64,000 nt of DNA from Heteroscillospira sp050943935. Its GTDB lineage: Bacteria > Bacillota > Clostridia > Oscillospirales > Oscillospiraceae. This document shows, one piece after another, positions 33,630-42,272 of the stretch. The notes beneath the pieces were generated by a model that was not told where the DNA came from, made no database searches, and saw only the letters and a list, made by a program, of their open reading frames with translations. The stretch's first letter is position 1, and each line of letters begins with the position of its first letter. Location: NCBI GenBank assembly GCA_050943935.1, contig JBMNQC010000007.1, positions 62,001-126,000 of the forward strand. Direction: 5' to 3'. The position numbers and the translations under genes were made by a program.

Positions 33630-35981
33630 ATGACCAAGACTTTATCACCGGAGGAACTCAAGACGCTTGACGCCTGGTGGCGCGCGTCGAACTATCTGGC
33701 TGCCGGTCAGCTGTATCTGCTGGATAATCCCCTGCTCAGGTCTCCCCTCAGCCCGGACGATGTTAAAAAGAAAATCGTAGGACATTGGGGCACCGTTCCG
33801 GGACAGAACTTCATCTATACCCATCTGGACCGAGTGATACGCAAGTATGATTTGGATATGATTTACATTTCCGGCCCGGGCCACGGCGGCAACGCCATGG
33901 TGGCTCAGGACTGGATGGATGGCTCCTATACCGAGGTGTACCCCAACGTGGGTCAGGACCTGGACGGCATGAAAAAGCTGTTCAAGCAGTTCTCCTTCCC
34001 CGGCGGCATCTCCAGCCACGTCGCGCCCGAGACCCCCGGCTCCATCAATGAGGGCGGCGAACTGGGCTACAGCCTCGCCCACGCCTTCGGCGCCGTGTTC
34101 GACAACCCCGACCTAATAGCCGCCTGCGTGGTGGGCGACGGAGAGGCCGAGACCGGCCCCCTGGCTACCGCCTGGCACGGCAATAAATTCATCAGCGCAA
34201 AGGGCGACGGCGCGGTGCTGCCCATACTGCATCTGAACGGCTATAAAATTGCCAACCCCACCGTGTTTGCCCGCATCACCCACGAGGAGCGGCAGAAGTT
34301 CTTTGAGGGCTGCGGCTGGACCCCCTGCTTTGTGGAGGGTGACGACCCCGCCGAAATGCACGAGAAAATGGCCGCCGCTCTGGACCGGGCCGTGGAGGAG
34401 ATTCTGGAGATCCGCCGCCGCGCCCGCGAGGACGGTGACACCAGCCGCCCCCGCTGGCCCATGATAGTGCTCACCACTCCCAAGGGCTGGACCGGCCCCA
34501 AGAATGTGGACGGCAAAACCATCGAGGGCACCTTCCGCGCCCATCAAGTGCCCATAACCATGACCAAAAACGAGCACTACGAGCAGCTTGAGCAGTGGCT
34601 GCGCTCATACCGCCCCCAGGAGCTGTTCACCGAGGACGGACGGCTGGCGCCGGAGCTGAGGGACTTCGCCCCAAGAGGAGAGCGCCGCATGGGCGCCAAT
34701 CCCCACGCCAACGGCGGCAAGCTGCTGCGTGACCTGCGCCTGCCCGATTTCCGCGACTACGCTGTGGATGTGCCCCATCCCGGCGCAATAGAGGGTCAGG
34801 ATATGCTGGAGCTTGGCGGCTTTGTCCGCGACATAGTGAAGCTCAACGCCCAGGAGAAAAACTTCCGCATCTTCGGACCGGATGAGACCATGTCCAACCG
34901 CCTCAGCCGTGTGTTTGAGGAGACGGACAGAGCCTTCGACGGCGACATTCTGGACACCGACGAGTATCTGGCCCACGAGGGCCGGGTGGTGGACTCCATG
35001 CTGTCCGAGCATATGTGCGAGGGCTGGCTGGAGGGCTATCTGCTCACGGGCCGCCACGGCTTCTTCAACAGCTACGAGGCCTTTATCCGCATAGTGGACT
35101 CCATGTTCTCCCAGCACGCCAAGTGGCTGAAGGTCACCAGCGAGCTGCCCTGGCGCGAGGAGATAGCCTCTCTGAACTACATCCTCTCCTCCAATGTATG
35201 GCAGCAGGACCACAACGGCTTCACCCATCAGGACCCCGGCTTCCTGGACCATGTGGCCAACAAGAAGGCGGATGTGGTGCGCCTGTATCTGCCCCCCGAC
35301 GCCAACTGCCTGCTGAGCGTGTTTGACCACTGCATCCGCAGCCGCAACTATGTGAACGTCATGGTAACCTCCAAGCACCCCCGTCCCCAGTGGCTCACCA
35401 TGGAGCAGGCCGTAAAGCACTGCACCCAGGGCATAGGCATCTGGGACTGGGCCTCCAACGACCAGGGCGCCGAGCCGGATATTGTCATGGCCTGCTGCGG
35501 TGAGACCCCCACCCTGGAGACTCTGGCCGCCGTCACCATCCTGAGGGACAGCTTCCCGGAGTTGAAGATACGGGTCGTGAACGTGGTGGACCTTATGCGT
35601 CTGCAGGACAAGAGCCAGCACCCCCATGGTCTCACCCAGGCCGAGTACAACAGCCTGTTCACCACCGACAAGCCCGTCATCTTCGCCTTCCACGGCTATC
35701 CCAGCCTCATCCATGAGCTGACCTACAGGCGGGACAACAAGAACATCCATGTCCGCGGCTATATGGAGGAGGGTACCATCACCACGCCCTTCGATATGCG
35801 CGTGCAGAACAAGATAGACCGCTTCAGCCTCACCGAGGCCGCCCTCTACAATCTGCCCCAGCTGGGCAACAGAGGCAGCCATCTCATCCAGAAAATGCGC
35901 GACAAGCTTGTGGAGCACAAGCAGTATATTGCCGAGTACGGCGTGGACCTGCCCGAGATCCGGAAGTGGAAGTGGAATTAA
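33630..35981 (+). CDS. xfp: Phosphoketolase (xylulose-5-P/fructose-6-P)
   Basis: A thiamine-diphosphate enzyme that splits xylulose-5-phosphate or fructose-6-phosphate with phosphate into acetyl-phosphate and glyceraldehyde-3-phosphate or erythrose-4-phosphate. 783 residues, the usual length. The N-terminus contains WRASNYLAAGQLYLLDNPLL and GHWGTVPGQNFIYTHLDRVI, and SGPGHGGNAMVAQ is the typical loop. The ThDP motif is VGDGEAETGPLATAWHGNKF, and the C-terminal domain shows SKHPRPQWLTMEQAVKHCTQG. Ribosome site AAGGAGG precedes ATG 33630, with TATAAT at about 33610-33616. Monocistronic with a terminator. It gives a carbon-saving route to acetyl-phosphate and ATP. Confidence 0.96.
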   Translation: MTKTLSPEELKTLDAWWRASNYLAAGQLYLLDNPLLRSPLSPDDVKKKIVGHWGTVPGQNFIYTHLDRVIRKYDLDMIYISGPGHGGNAMVAQDWMDGSYTEVYPNVGQDLDGMKKLFKQFSFPGGISSHVAPETPGSINEGGELGYSLAHAFGAVFDNPDLIAACVVGDGEAETGPLATAWHGNKFISAKGDGAVLPILHLNGYKIANPTVFARITHEERQKFFEGCGWTPCFVEGDDPAEMHEKMAAALDRAVEEILEIRRRAREDGDTSRPRWPMIVLTTPKGWTGPKNVDGKTIEGTFRAHQVPITMTKNEHYEQLEQWLRSYRPQELFTEDGRLAPELRDFAPRGERRMGANPHANGGKLLRDLRLPDFRDYAVDVPHPGAIEGQDMLELGGFVRDIVKLNAQEKNFRIFGPDETMSNRLSRVFEETDRAFDGDILDTDEYLAHEGRVVDSMLSEHMCEGWLEGYLLTGRHGFFNSYEAFIRIVDSMFSQHAKWLKVTSELPWREEIASLNYILSSNVWQQDHNGFTHQDPGFLDHVANKKADVVRLYLPPDANCLLSVFDHCIRSRNYVNVMVTSKHPRPQWLTMEQAVKHCTQGIGIWDWASNDQGAEPDIVMACCGETPTLETLAAVTILRDSFPELKIRVVNVVDLMRLQDKSQHPHGLTQAEYNSLFTTDKPVIFAFHGYPSLIHELTYRRDNKNIHVRGYMEEGTITTPFDMRVQNKIDRFSLTEAALYNLPQLGNRGSHLIQKMRDKLVEHKQYIAEYGVDLPEIRKWKWN

Positions 35982-35996
35982 AACAGGCCGTCAAAA

Positions 35997-36028
35997 AGGC
36001 CGCCCCTTTCGGGGCGGCCTGAGTTTTT
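35997..36028. terminator. Terminator between converging xfp and threonine aldolase
   Basis: Stem AGGCCGCCCC/GGGGCGGCCT, loop TTTC, followed by GAGTTTTT on the plus strand. Confidence 0.88.
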
Positions 36029-36035
36029 GCCGCGC

Positions 36036-37073
36036 TCAGCTCAGCTCATCCAGTATATTCTCCAGCTCGGAGAGCGCCTCGGGCCGGGTCGCCCAGCTGG
36101 AGGCAAAGCGCACGGCGGAGTGCGTCCCGTCCACACGCTCCCACGGGCAGAAGCGCACCCGCTGCGCCAGCTTCTCCATCAGAGCGTCCTCCATCACCAC
36201 AAACTGCTGGTTTGTGGGAGAATCCAGCAGAAAACTGAAGCCCCGCTCCGCGAAGATATTCCGCAGCCGTCCGGCCATGTCGATAGCGTGGCGGGAGATA
36301 TCAAAATACAGCCCATCGGTAAACAGGGCGTCAAACTGCACTCCGAGCAGACGGCCCTTCGCCAGCATGGCGCCGTGCTGCTTCACCATGGTCATAAAAT
36401 ACTCCGGCGCGTTGCCCTTGGGAAACACCACGGCCTCGCCGCAGAGGGCGCCCACCTTGGTGCCGCCTATGTAAAACACATCGCACAGTCCGGAGATATC
36501 CTCCAGAGTCAGGTCGCTGCCCGGAGCCATGAGGCCGTAGCCCAGCCGGGCGCCGTCCAAATAGAGGGGGATCTCATACTCACGGCACACCTGAGCTATA
36601 GCGCTAAGCTCCGCCCTGGAGTAAAGCGTACCATATTCCGTGGGGTGGGACACATATACCATGCCGGGAAAAACCATGTGCTCGTGACTTCCGTCCGCCC
36701 AGAAGGCGCGCAGGTAATCCCGCAGCTCCCCGGCGTCTATCCTGCCGTCATGCTGGGGTATGGGCAGCACCTTGTGCCCGGTAAACTCAATGGCTCCGGC
36801 CTCGTGCTGATTCACATGGCCGGTCAGAGCCGAGACCACTCCCTCGTACTGGCGCAGCATTGTGCGTATAACTACGGCGTTGGTCTGGGTTCCGCCGGAA
36901 ATAAAAAACACCTGGGCGTCCGGGGCGGCGCAGGCGGCGCGTATCTTTTCAGCGGCGCTTTTGCAGTAGGGGTCTGTGCCGTAGCCCGGCAGCTGCTCAA
37001 AATTGGTCTCCGTCAGACGGCTCAACAGCGCGGGATGCGCGCCCTCGGCGTAGTCGTTTTCAAAGGACAGCAT
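36036..37073 (-). CDS. Low-specificity threonine aldolase (PLP)
   Basis: 345 residues from ATG 37073 (MLSFENDYAEGAHP), 7 nt after ACGGAGAG. The open frame extends much further upstream through antisense tRNA sequence, which is not real coding. A fold-type I PLP enzyme that cleaves threonine or allo-threonine to glycine and acetaldehyde. Visible are FISGGTQTNAVVI (cofactor phosphate region), the HVNQHEAGAIEFTGHKV segment typical of the family, LYLDGARLGYGL (Asp to PLP nitrogen) and the Schiff-base Lys in YIGGTKVGALCGEA. Monocistronic. The glycine could feed one-carbon metabolism. Confidence 0.9.
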   Translation of the reverse strand: MLSFENDYAEGAHPALLSRLTETNFEQLPGYGTDPYCKSAAEKIRAACAAPDAQVFFISGGTQTNAVVIRTMLRQYEGVVSALTGHVNQHEAGAIEFTGHKVLPIPQHDGRIDAGELRDYLRAFWADGSHEHMVFPGMVYVSHPTEYGTLYSRAELSAIAQVCREYEIPLYLDGARLGYGLMAPGSDLTLEDISGLCDVFYIGGTKVGALCGEAVVFPKGNAPEYFMTMVKQHGAMLAKGRLLGVQFDALFTDGLYFDISRHAIDMAGRLRNIFAERGFSFLLDSPTNQQFVVMEDALMEKLAQRVRFCPWERVDGTHSAVRFASSWATRPEALSELENILDELS

Positions 37074-37154
37074 GGCAATCTCTCCGTTTCTTTTCATATG
37101 CTCACCAGTATACACTCCCCGCCCGCCCCTGTCAATTTCCCCCGCGAAGCCCCC

Positions 37155-37183
37155 TTGATTTTGACATTCAAATGGGGTATAAT
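37155..37183 (+). promoter_or_regulatory. Promoter of the tRNA-Ser transcript
   Basis: TTGATT (37155-37160), 17-bp spacer, TATAAT (37178-37183). The predicted start (about 37190) lies just before a degenerate tRNA-like segment. Confidence 0.65.
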
Positions 37184-37197
37184 ATTTCCGCCTATAT

Positions 37198-37250
37198 GGA
37201 GATGTGTCATGTAGGCGTAACGAGGCTGGCTCGAAATCATGTGATACACC
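37198..37250 (+). repeat. Degenerate 5' half copy of tRNA-Ser
   Basis: Shares GGAG-TGT, GTAACGAG/ATAACGAG, CTCGAAATC and TGTGA/TTTGA blocks, in order and spacing, with the first 50 nt of the tRNA-Ser gene that follows. The anticodon stem is no longer complementary and no variable or T arm follows. Likely a decayed partial duplication. Confidence 0.35.
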
Positions 37251-37275
37251 CCAAAAACTGAATAGCGATGCACAC

Positions 37276-37366
37276 GGAGGTGTATCGAAGTGGTCATAAC
37301 GAGAACGACTCGAAATCGTTTGACGGGTAAAACCGTCCGTGGGTTCGAATCCCACCGCCTCCGCCA
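37276..37366 (+). tRNA. tRNA-Ser(CGA)
   Basis: 91 nt including encoded CCA. Acceptor stem GGAGGTG/CGCCTCC with discriminator G. Anticodon loop CTCGAAA gives anticodon CGA, reading UCG codons. A long variable arm (GACGGGTAAAACCGTC) marks a class II tRNA, and the T arm GTGGG-TTCGAAT-CCCAC is perfect. A terminator begins at the CCA end. Confidence 0.95.
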
Positions 37367-37398
37367 AAGCCCTGAAAACACTATGTTTTCAGGGCTTT
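37366..37398 (+). terminator. Terminator of tRNA-Ser
   Basis: A 15-bp stem (37366-37380 with 37384-37398) whose 3' arm ends in GGGCTTT followed by ATTAG. Confidence 0.85.
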
Positions 37399-37450
37399 AT
37401 TAGACAAAAAGGATAGAAGGCTTTAATAACCTTCTATGAATCTGTCAAGC

Positions 37451-37490
37451 AAAAGTAGACACTCACACTTTTTTGTGAGTGTCTACTTTT
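37451..37490. terminator. Long hairpin downstream of the GntR gene
   Basis: Perfect 17-bp stem (37451-37467 with 37474-37490) with a 6-nt loop CTTTTT. It lies 40 nt beyond the stop of the minus-strand GntR gene and ends in TTTT on both strands. Confidence 0.8.
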
Positions 37491-37529
37491 ATCTTACCTG
37501 TTTCAAGTTAGTTTACTCTCGTACTCTTC

Positions 37530-38222
37530 CTATTTATAAACTATATCCGCAGTATACGGGAAATTAATGATCTGGAACGATGTTTCCAGGTGGCTGCGCA
37601 TGGCTGTTTGCAGCATCTGAAAATCCATGTTTTCAACTGCCTTGACTATTTCCATATGGCGCCACTGCATATAGTTTTCGTCCTGTGTCCCCGCTTTCGA
37701 CAGGGTCTGATAATACTCAATTCTGGGCTTAAGCATGGTCCACATCTCAAGCAGAATCGGGCTTTGGGATTTGCATATAAAAAACTCATGCAACTGCAGA
37801 TCATAGTAGATAGCTTGGGCAAGCTCATTGTTTTGAAAATGAAAGTCAGACAGCTTACAAAAATTCCGGAGCTGCTTTGCATCCGCAGCCACTATGTTTG
37901 GAAACGCTTTGCCTATGGCAAGATTCTCCAGGTTTAGCCGGGCGAATTTCAAATCGTCAATAAGCTCTTTTGTCAGGATAGTTACATATGTCCCTTTATA
38001 GGGAAAAACAGTCAACAGCCCCTGATTGGCCAGCACAGAAAACGCCTGACGTATGGGGGTGATACTTATACCCAGTTCCTTGGCGATCTTGGCCTCCACC
38101 AAACGCTCGCCCGGCTTCAGAATACCCTCGATAATGGCCTCATGAATGGTGCTGCATGCTCTGTCCGCCGTGCTGCGTCCATTGCCGGCCAGTATCTGAT
38201 TTTTAAAAATTGATTCAGTCAT
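37530..38222 (-). CDS. GntR-family regulator (FCD) of the twin TTT regulon
   Basis: 230 residues. The winged helix has TIHEAIIEGILKPGERLVEAKIAKELGISITPIRQAF. An FCD ligand domain follows with LQLHEFFICK in the metal-site helix. Transcribed divergently from the catabolic and transport cluster at 38495-45567; the 270-nt gap holds three copies of an ATGCAT-containing site. The same site precedes the second transporter cluster at 45753. I infer that this protein represses both clusters, and its own gene, until its carboxylate ligand is present. Family assignment is firm, the regulon is inference. Confidence 0.9.
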   Translation of the reverse strand: MTESIFKNQILAGNGRSTADRACSTIHEAIIEGILKPGERLVEAKIAKELGISITPIRQAFSVLANQGLLTVFPYKGTYVTILTKELIDDLKFARLNLENLAIGKAFPNIVAADAKQLRNFCKLSDFHFQNNELAQAIYYDLQLHEFFICKSQSPILLEMWTMLKPRIEYYQTLSKAGTQDENYMQWRHMEIVKAVENMDFQMLQTAMRSHLETSFQIINFPYTADIVYK

Positions 38223-38254
38223 CTATCGTATTCTCCTGTTTTTAGATTTTACTT

Positions 38255-38441
38255 GATGCATTATCTAATATTTATGTATTAACACCATTTCATAAAAAAA
38301 TCAAGCAAAAATTACTACTTATGCCAAAATGAACAAGTCTGAGTAATAATTTTTTGCTGGTTTATAGAAAATGCATGATGTTATTTACAAATTACACCAT
38401 ATGTGATATCATGCTTAATAACAAGATGCATCATGCATTAT
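38255..38441 (+). promoter_or_regulatory. Divergent regulatory region with three operator-like sites and a promoter
   Basis: Promoter TTTACA (38384-38389), 17-bp spacer, TATCAT (38407-38412). Operator-like TGCATCATGCATTAT at 38427-38441 starts 14 nt after the -10 box. Related sites are GATGCATTATC (38255-38265) and the inverted AAAATGCATGATGTTA (38368-38383), adjacent to the -35. The same promoter/operator arrangement recurs at 45704-45761. Confidence 0.7.
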
Positions 38442-38494
38442 ATCGTTTGATATATAACAAACTAAAAAGCATCTGAAAGAAAGGCGTGTTTTGT

Positions 38495-39544
38495 TTGGCA
38501 ACAACACATAATGTAAACTGGGAAGTCCTGAAGGACTACTGCAAGAAACTCATTATGACCCAGAATGTCCCTGAGGATGAGGCTGAGATCGTGGCCGACT
38601 GTCTGGTGGACGCGGATCTCTGCGGCGTGGAGTCCCATGGCGTCAGCCGCATGACGATCTACATGAAGCGTCTTGCAACCGGCGTCGTAAACGCTAAGTA
38701 CGAGAAAAAGTACGACAGCGAGTATCCCGCCAGCATCTGCTGGAATGGCTGCAACTCAATAGGCATGGTCACCGGCGTGAACGCCATGCAGGCCTGTATT
38801 GACAAGGCCAAGGAAGTCGGCTGTTGCTTTGTGGCGGTAAATAACTCCAACCACTTCGGTATGGCCTCATACTATGCCAAGATGGCAGCCGCACAGGGGA
38901 TGTTCACCATCTGCGGCACCAACGCACCTCCCAACATCGCTCCCACCGGCAGCTATAAGGCTTATGTCGGTACCAACCCCTGGGCCATGGCTGCTCCATC
39001 CGAGGGTGAGCCCGTGCTTCTGGATATGGCTCCTTCTCTGGTGGCCATGGGTAAGGTCATCTTGGCCGCAAAGCTGGGCAAGCCCATCCCTGAAGGCTGG
39101 GCACAGACCGCCGACGGCCGTCCTACCACCGACCCCAACGAGGGTATGAAGGGCACCGTCCTCCCCATCGGCGGCCCCAAGGGCTACGGCCTGAGCCTGT
39201 TCATGGACATCATGTGCGGCATTCTCTCCGGTGCGGAGTTCGGCCCCCATCTTAACAACATGTGGAATGATTTTGAGAATCCCCAGAACGTTGGCCATAT
39301 GTTCATGTGCGTGGACATCTCCAAGTTTCTCCCCCTGGAGGCTTTCAAGACCCGCATCGCGCAGATGACCCATGAGATCAAGTCTCTCCCCACGAACCCC
39401 GGCGTAAACGAAATATTTATGCCCGGCGAGATAGAGCAGCGCCGCCGCGTTGAACGCAAGGCAAACGGCATCGAGCTGTCCGACGTGGTATACAACGAGC
39501 TGGCCGGTCTCGGCGACCAGTACGGCGTAGCTTTTACTCTCTAA
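38495..39544 (+). CDS. Malate/L-lactate dehydrogenase (Ldh/MDH2) family oxidoreductase
   Basis: 349 residues from TTG 38495, which is better spaced from AGAAAGG than GTG 38486. The fold-specific motifs are VESHGVSRM, VAVNNSNHFGMASYYA (catalytic His), GTNPWAMAAPS and LPIGGPKGYGLSLFMDI. The NAD(P)-dependent family oxidises (S)- or (R)-2-hydroxy acids such as ureidoglycolate, malate, 2,3-diketogulonate or (R)-sulfolactate (ComC). First gene of the TTT cluster, behind an operator-controlled promoter. With the D-isomer-type dehydrogenase at 43821 it forms a pair of opposite fold and probably opposite stereochemistry, able to funnel both enantiomers of a hydroxy acid to one 2-oxo acid. The substrate is unknown. 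Confidence 0.88.
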   Translation: MATTHNVNWEVLKDYCKKLIMTQNVPEDEAEIVADCLVDADLCGVESHGVSRMTIYMKRLATGVVNAKYEKKYDSEYPASICWNGCNSIGMVTGVNAMQACIDKAKEVGCCFVAVNNSNHFGMASYYAKMAAAQGMFTICGTNAPPNIAPTGSYKAYVGTNPWAMAAPSEGEPVLLDMAPSLVAMGKVILAAKLGKPIPEGWAQTADGRPTTDPNEGMKGTVLPIGGPKGYGLSLFMDIMCGILSGAEFGPHLNNMWNDFENPQNVGHMFMCVDISKFLPLEAFKTRIAQMTHEIKSLPTNPGVNEIFMPGEIEQRRRVERKANGIELSDVVYNELAGLGDQYGVAFTL

Positions 39545-39575
39545 AAATACATTGTTTTAATAAGGTGATTTTAAT

Positions 39576-40574
39576 ATGAAACTTTTTGACTGCACTCTCC
39601 GCGACGGCGCAAACGTTGTAGGCAAGGGCTTTGACGCCGAGCTTACCAAAATGATGATCGAGGGTCTTATCCGCAGCAATATTACCACAATAGAAATGGG
39701 CAATGCCCTGGGTCTTGGCGCCTATGAGGCTAACGGCGCTGTTGCTCCCCTCACCGATGAGGAGTATCTGCAGCTCATCCAGCCCTATCTGGGTCAGGCC
39801 GAGATAGGTATGTTCATGGGCTACAAGAACGCAAGCCAGAAGAATATCGACCTGGCAGCAAGGTATAATCTGGGTTTCCTCCGCGTGGGTGCCAACGCCG
39901 GTGACGGCGTGGGCGCTATTGAGGGCATCAAGCGCGTTAAGGCCGCAGGTCTCAGGTGCTACTTCTCCATGATGAAGGGTTATATTCTCTCTCCCGAGGC
40001 TCTGGCCGATGAGGCTGCTATGCTCGAGGCTGCCGGTTTGGATGCCATCACCATTATGGATTCCGCAGGCTTTATGGATCCCGCAATGGCAACAGAGTAC
40101 ATAAAGACTCTCACCGCCAAGGTGAAGATTCCCGTAGGTTTCCATGGTCACTCCAATCTGGGTATGTCTATCGCCAACGGCATTGCTGCCGTTGAGGCAG
40201 GAGCATCTCTTATCGACTGCGGTCTGCTTGGCATGGCCCGCAGCGCCGGCAACTGCTCCACCGAGCTGGTGGCCTTTGCCCTGGAGAAGAAAGGCTATCT
40301 GCCCAAGGACATACAGCTCTACACTCTGCTGGACTTCCTGGATGAAGAGCTCATCCCCGCCATGAAAGCCTATGACTACCGCACCGCTGTAACGCCCAAC
40401 GACCTCATCTACGGCTTCGCCGGCTGCCACTCCAGCTTCTCCAAGACTCTGGAGGCTGTGGCCGCTGAAAAGGGCGTCCACCTGTACAAGCTCATAGTAG
40501 AGGTCTCCAAAATTGACCAGAAGGCTCCCACCAGAGAGCTTATGGAAAAAGTCGCGGATACTCTGAAGCAGTAA
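39576..40574 (+). CDS. DRE-TIM aldolase/lyase, 4-hydroxy-2-oxovalerate-aldolase-like
   Basis: 332 residues. The N-terminal metal and catalytic motif is DCTLRDGANVVGKGF and the barrel continues to the second metal motif GFHGHSNLGMSIANGIAA. These mark the HMGL-like DRE-TIM superfamily. The C-terminal helical part is like that of MhpE/BphI, which split 4-hydroxy-2-oxo acids into pyruvate and an aldehyde. No acyl-CoA- or leucine-binding region of isopropylmalate synthase is present. It follows the dehydrogenase by 31 nt and precedes the TTT binding protein. I infer retro-aldol cleavage of the 2-oxo acid made by the neighbouring dehydrogenases. No acylating aldehyde dehydrogenase partner is seen, unlike classical MhpE-MhpF pairs. 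Confidence 0.82.
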   Translation: MKLFDCTLRDGANVVGKGFDAELTKMMIEGLIRSNITTIEMGNALGLGAYEANGAVAPLTDEEYLQLIQPYLGQAEIGMFMGYKNASQKNIDLAARYNLGFLRVGANAGDGVGAIEGIKRVKAAGLRCYFSMMKGYILSPEALADEAAMLEAAGLDAITIMDSAGFMDPAMATEYIKTLTAKVKIPVGFHGHSNLGMSIANGIAAVEAGASLIDCGLLGMARSAGNCSTELVAFALEKKGYLPKDIQLYTLLDFLDEELIPAMKAYDYRTAVTPNDLIYGFAGCHSSFSKTLEAVAAEKGVHLYKLIVEVSKIDQKAPTRELMEKVADTLKQ

Positions 40575-40638
40575 AGTTCAATATCGTATGTTGAACATCT
40601 GAAAAGATGTTTAAACAAAATAGAAAAGGAGAATTGTC

Positions 40639-41682
40639 ATGAAAAAAATCATCGCCCTGGTTCTTGCACTGGTTATGTGTCTCACGCTGGTCGCCTGTGG
40701 TGGCGGCAAGGCTCCCGAAAGTACTGCTCCTGAGAGCCAGGCTCCCGAGAGCACCGCACCCGAAAGCAAGGCTCCCGAAGCTCCCGCTTATCCCGACGGA
40801 AAGACCATAACCATGATCTGCCCCTGGTCCGCAGGCGGCGGCAGCGACAACGGCGTCCGCCTTCTGGTCCCCTATCTGGAGGAAGCTCTGGGCACCAGCA
40901 TCACCGTTATCAACCCCACCGGCGGTTCCGGCTGGGTTGGCTGGGAACAGATGCTGAAGGCAGATGCAGACGGTCTGACCATCTCCCTGGTCAACTGGCC
41001 CACTCTGCTCCCCGGTTATCTGGACCCCGCTTACGAGCGCAAGCACAGCCTTGATGATTTCCAGATGATTGCCAACCATGTCACCGATGATTGCGTTATT
41101 GTCGTTAACAAAAATGAGACCCGCTACACCACCGCCGAAGAGTTCTTCGAATATGCCAAAAACAACGTGGTTACTTATGGTACTTCCGGTAACGGCACCG
41201 ATGACCATATTATGATGTGCCGCATTAACTCCGCTTTGGGTACCCAGCTGGAGCAGGTTGCATCCAACGGATGGGCCGACAACAGCGCTGCTATCCAGGG
41301 CGGACACCTGGATGCCACCGCAGCAAATGTTGGCGAGGTCATGAATCTGGCTGCCGACGGCGAGGTTAAAGTTCTGTGTGTGTTCGCAGACGAAGAGAAC
41401 CCTCTTCTCCCCGGCGTTCCCACCTTTGATTCTCTGGGCCTGTGCGACACTAAACTGTCCGGCTCCAGCCAGCGCGGCTACGCTGTCAAGGCTGGCACCG
41501 ACCCCGAAATTGTAGCCATTCTGGAAAAAGCCTTTGAGACTGCCATCACCAACCCCGATCACGTTGCCGAGATGGCCAAGCTGGGCCTGAAAGTCGACTT
41601 CATCGGTGCCGAGGATTATACCGCTCTTACCCGCGAGCAGGAAGAGATTCTCATCGGCATGTCTGATATTATGGGCTGGTAA
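40639..41682 (+). CDS. tctC: TTT substrate-binding lipoprotein TctC, cluster 1
   Basis: 347 residues. Lipoprotein signal peptide KKIIALVLALVMCLTLVACGG, then a linker of repeated PES(T/Q/K)AP units. The Bug/TctC fold follows: ITMICPWSAGGGSDNGVRLLVPYLEEALG with the ligand-binding Gly/Ser loop, and the late AGTDPEIVAILEKAFETAITNP segment. It captures carboxylates outside the cell and hands them to TctAB. Ribosome site AAAAGGAG precedes ATG 40639. Followed by a GC-rich hairpin before tctB, which would allow more binding protein than membrane subunits. Confidence 0.93.
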   Translation: MKKIIALVLALVMCLTLVACGGGKAPESTAPESQAPESTAPESKAPEAPAYPDGKTITMICPWSAGGGSDNGVRLLVPYLEEALGTSITVINPTGGSGWVGWEQMLKADADGLTISLVNWPTLLPGYLDPAYERKHSLDDFQMIANHVTDDCVIVVNKNETRYTTAEEFFEYAKNNVVTYGTSGNGTDDHIMMCRINSALGTQLEQVASNGWADNSAAIQGGHLDATAANVGEVMNLAADGEVKVLCVFADEENPLLPGVPTFDSLGLCDTKLSGSSQRGYAVKAGTDPEIVAILEKAFETAITNPDHVAEMAKLGLKVDFIGAEDYTALTREQEEILIGMSDIMGW

Positions 41683-41714
41683 CCACTCATTACAATTGCA
41701 TTAAACTAAGGCGT

Positions 41715-41750
41715 GGCGCGCCACACAACGGCTTCGCTGTGCGGCGCGCC
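41715..41750 (+). promoter_or_regulatory. GC-rich hairpin between tctC and tctB, cluster 1
   Basis: GGCGCGCC at both ends (41715-41722, 41743-41750) extended by CACA/TGTG pairing. The T-tract is weak. Position suggests an attenuator or 3' stabiliser of tctC mRNA. Confidence 0.6.
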
Positions 41751-41798
41751 GATTTATTAAAGTTCGTTTACTGCCTATATGTGTTGAGGAGATTATTC

Positions 41799-42260
41799 AT
41801 GAACAAAAGATTTTCTATTGTGCGCGAGGTGTGGCTTGGCTTAGGCCTTGTGGGATTCTCTCTTTTTTTCCTGCAGCAGTCCTCAAACCTTAATGCCCGT
41901 GCTCAGCAGTACCCCAAGATAATACTGTCGGTTCTGCTGGTACTATCTGCTGCTCTACTTATCCAGGGCGTATACTATTCCTTTAAACCCGAAAATTATC
42001 AAAAGCGATACGGAAAAAGCACCAAATCCATCGAATGGGGCGTAGTTACAAAACCGCTGTTTGTTTTTGGTACCACCGTCATTTATCTGATTCTGTTTTA
42101 TTATATAAACTTTTTTGTGGCCACCGCAGTTTTTGTCCCAGCTATAATGTTTCTTTTCGGGCAACGAAAGGTTCTTCCCATTTTGCTCACTACTGTTGGC
42201 CTGGAACTGTTTGTATACCTTGTGTTTGTACTGCTGCTCAAGGTATATTTCCCGATGTAA
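41799..42260 (+). CDS. tctB: TTT small membrane subunit TctB, cluster 1
   Basis: 153 residues from ATG 41799, 8 nt after GAGGAG. Four predicted helices: WLGLGLVGFSLFFLQ, IILSVLLVLSAALLIQGVYY, PLFVFGTTVIYLILFYYINFF and ILLTTVGLELFVYLVFVLLL. This is the standard TctB build; sequence similarity in this family is low and context is the main support. It partners the 12-helix TctA encoded 12 nt downstream. Confidence 0.88.
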   Translation: MNKRFSIVREVWLGLGLVGFSLFFLQQSSNLNARAQQYPKIILSVLLVLSAALLIQGVYYSFKPENYQKRYGKSTKSIEWGVVTKPLFVFGTTVIYLILFYYINFFVATAVFVPAIMFLFGQRKVLPILLTTVGLELFVYLVFVLLLKVYFPM

Positions 42261-42272
42261 GGAGGAACTGGC

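Noticed and set aside
37074..37367. N-terminal extension of the threonine aldolase frame through the tRNA
   Set aside because: The extension is antisense of tRNA-Ser and gives the well-known spurious AVGFEPT-type peptide; the start at 37073 has a ribosome site and matches the family.
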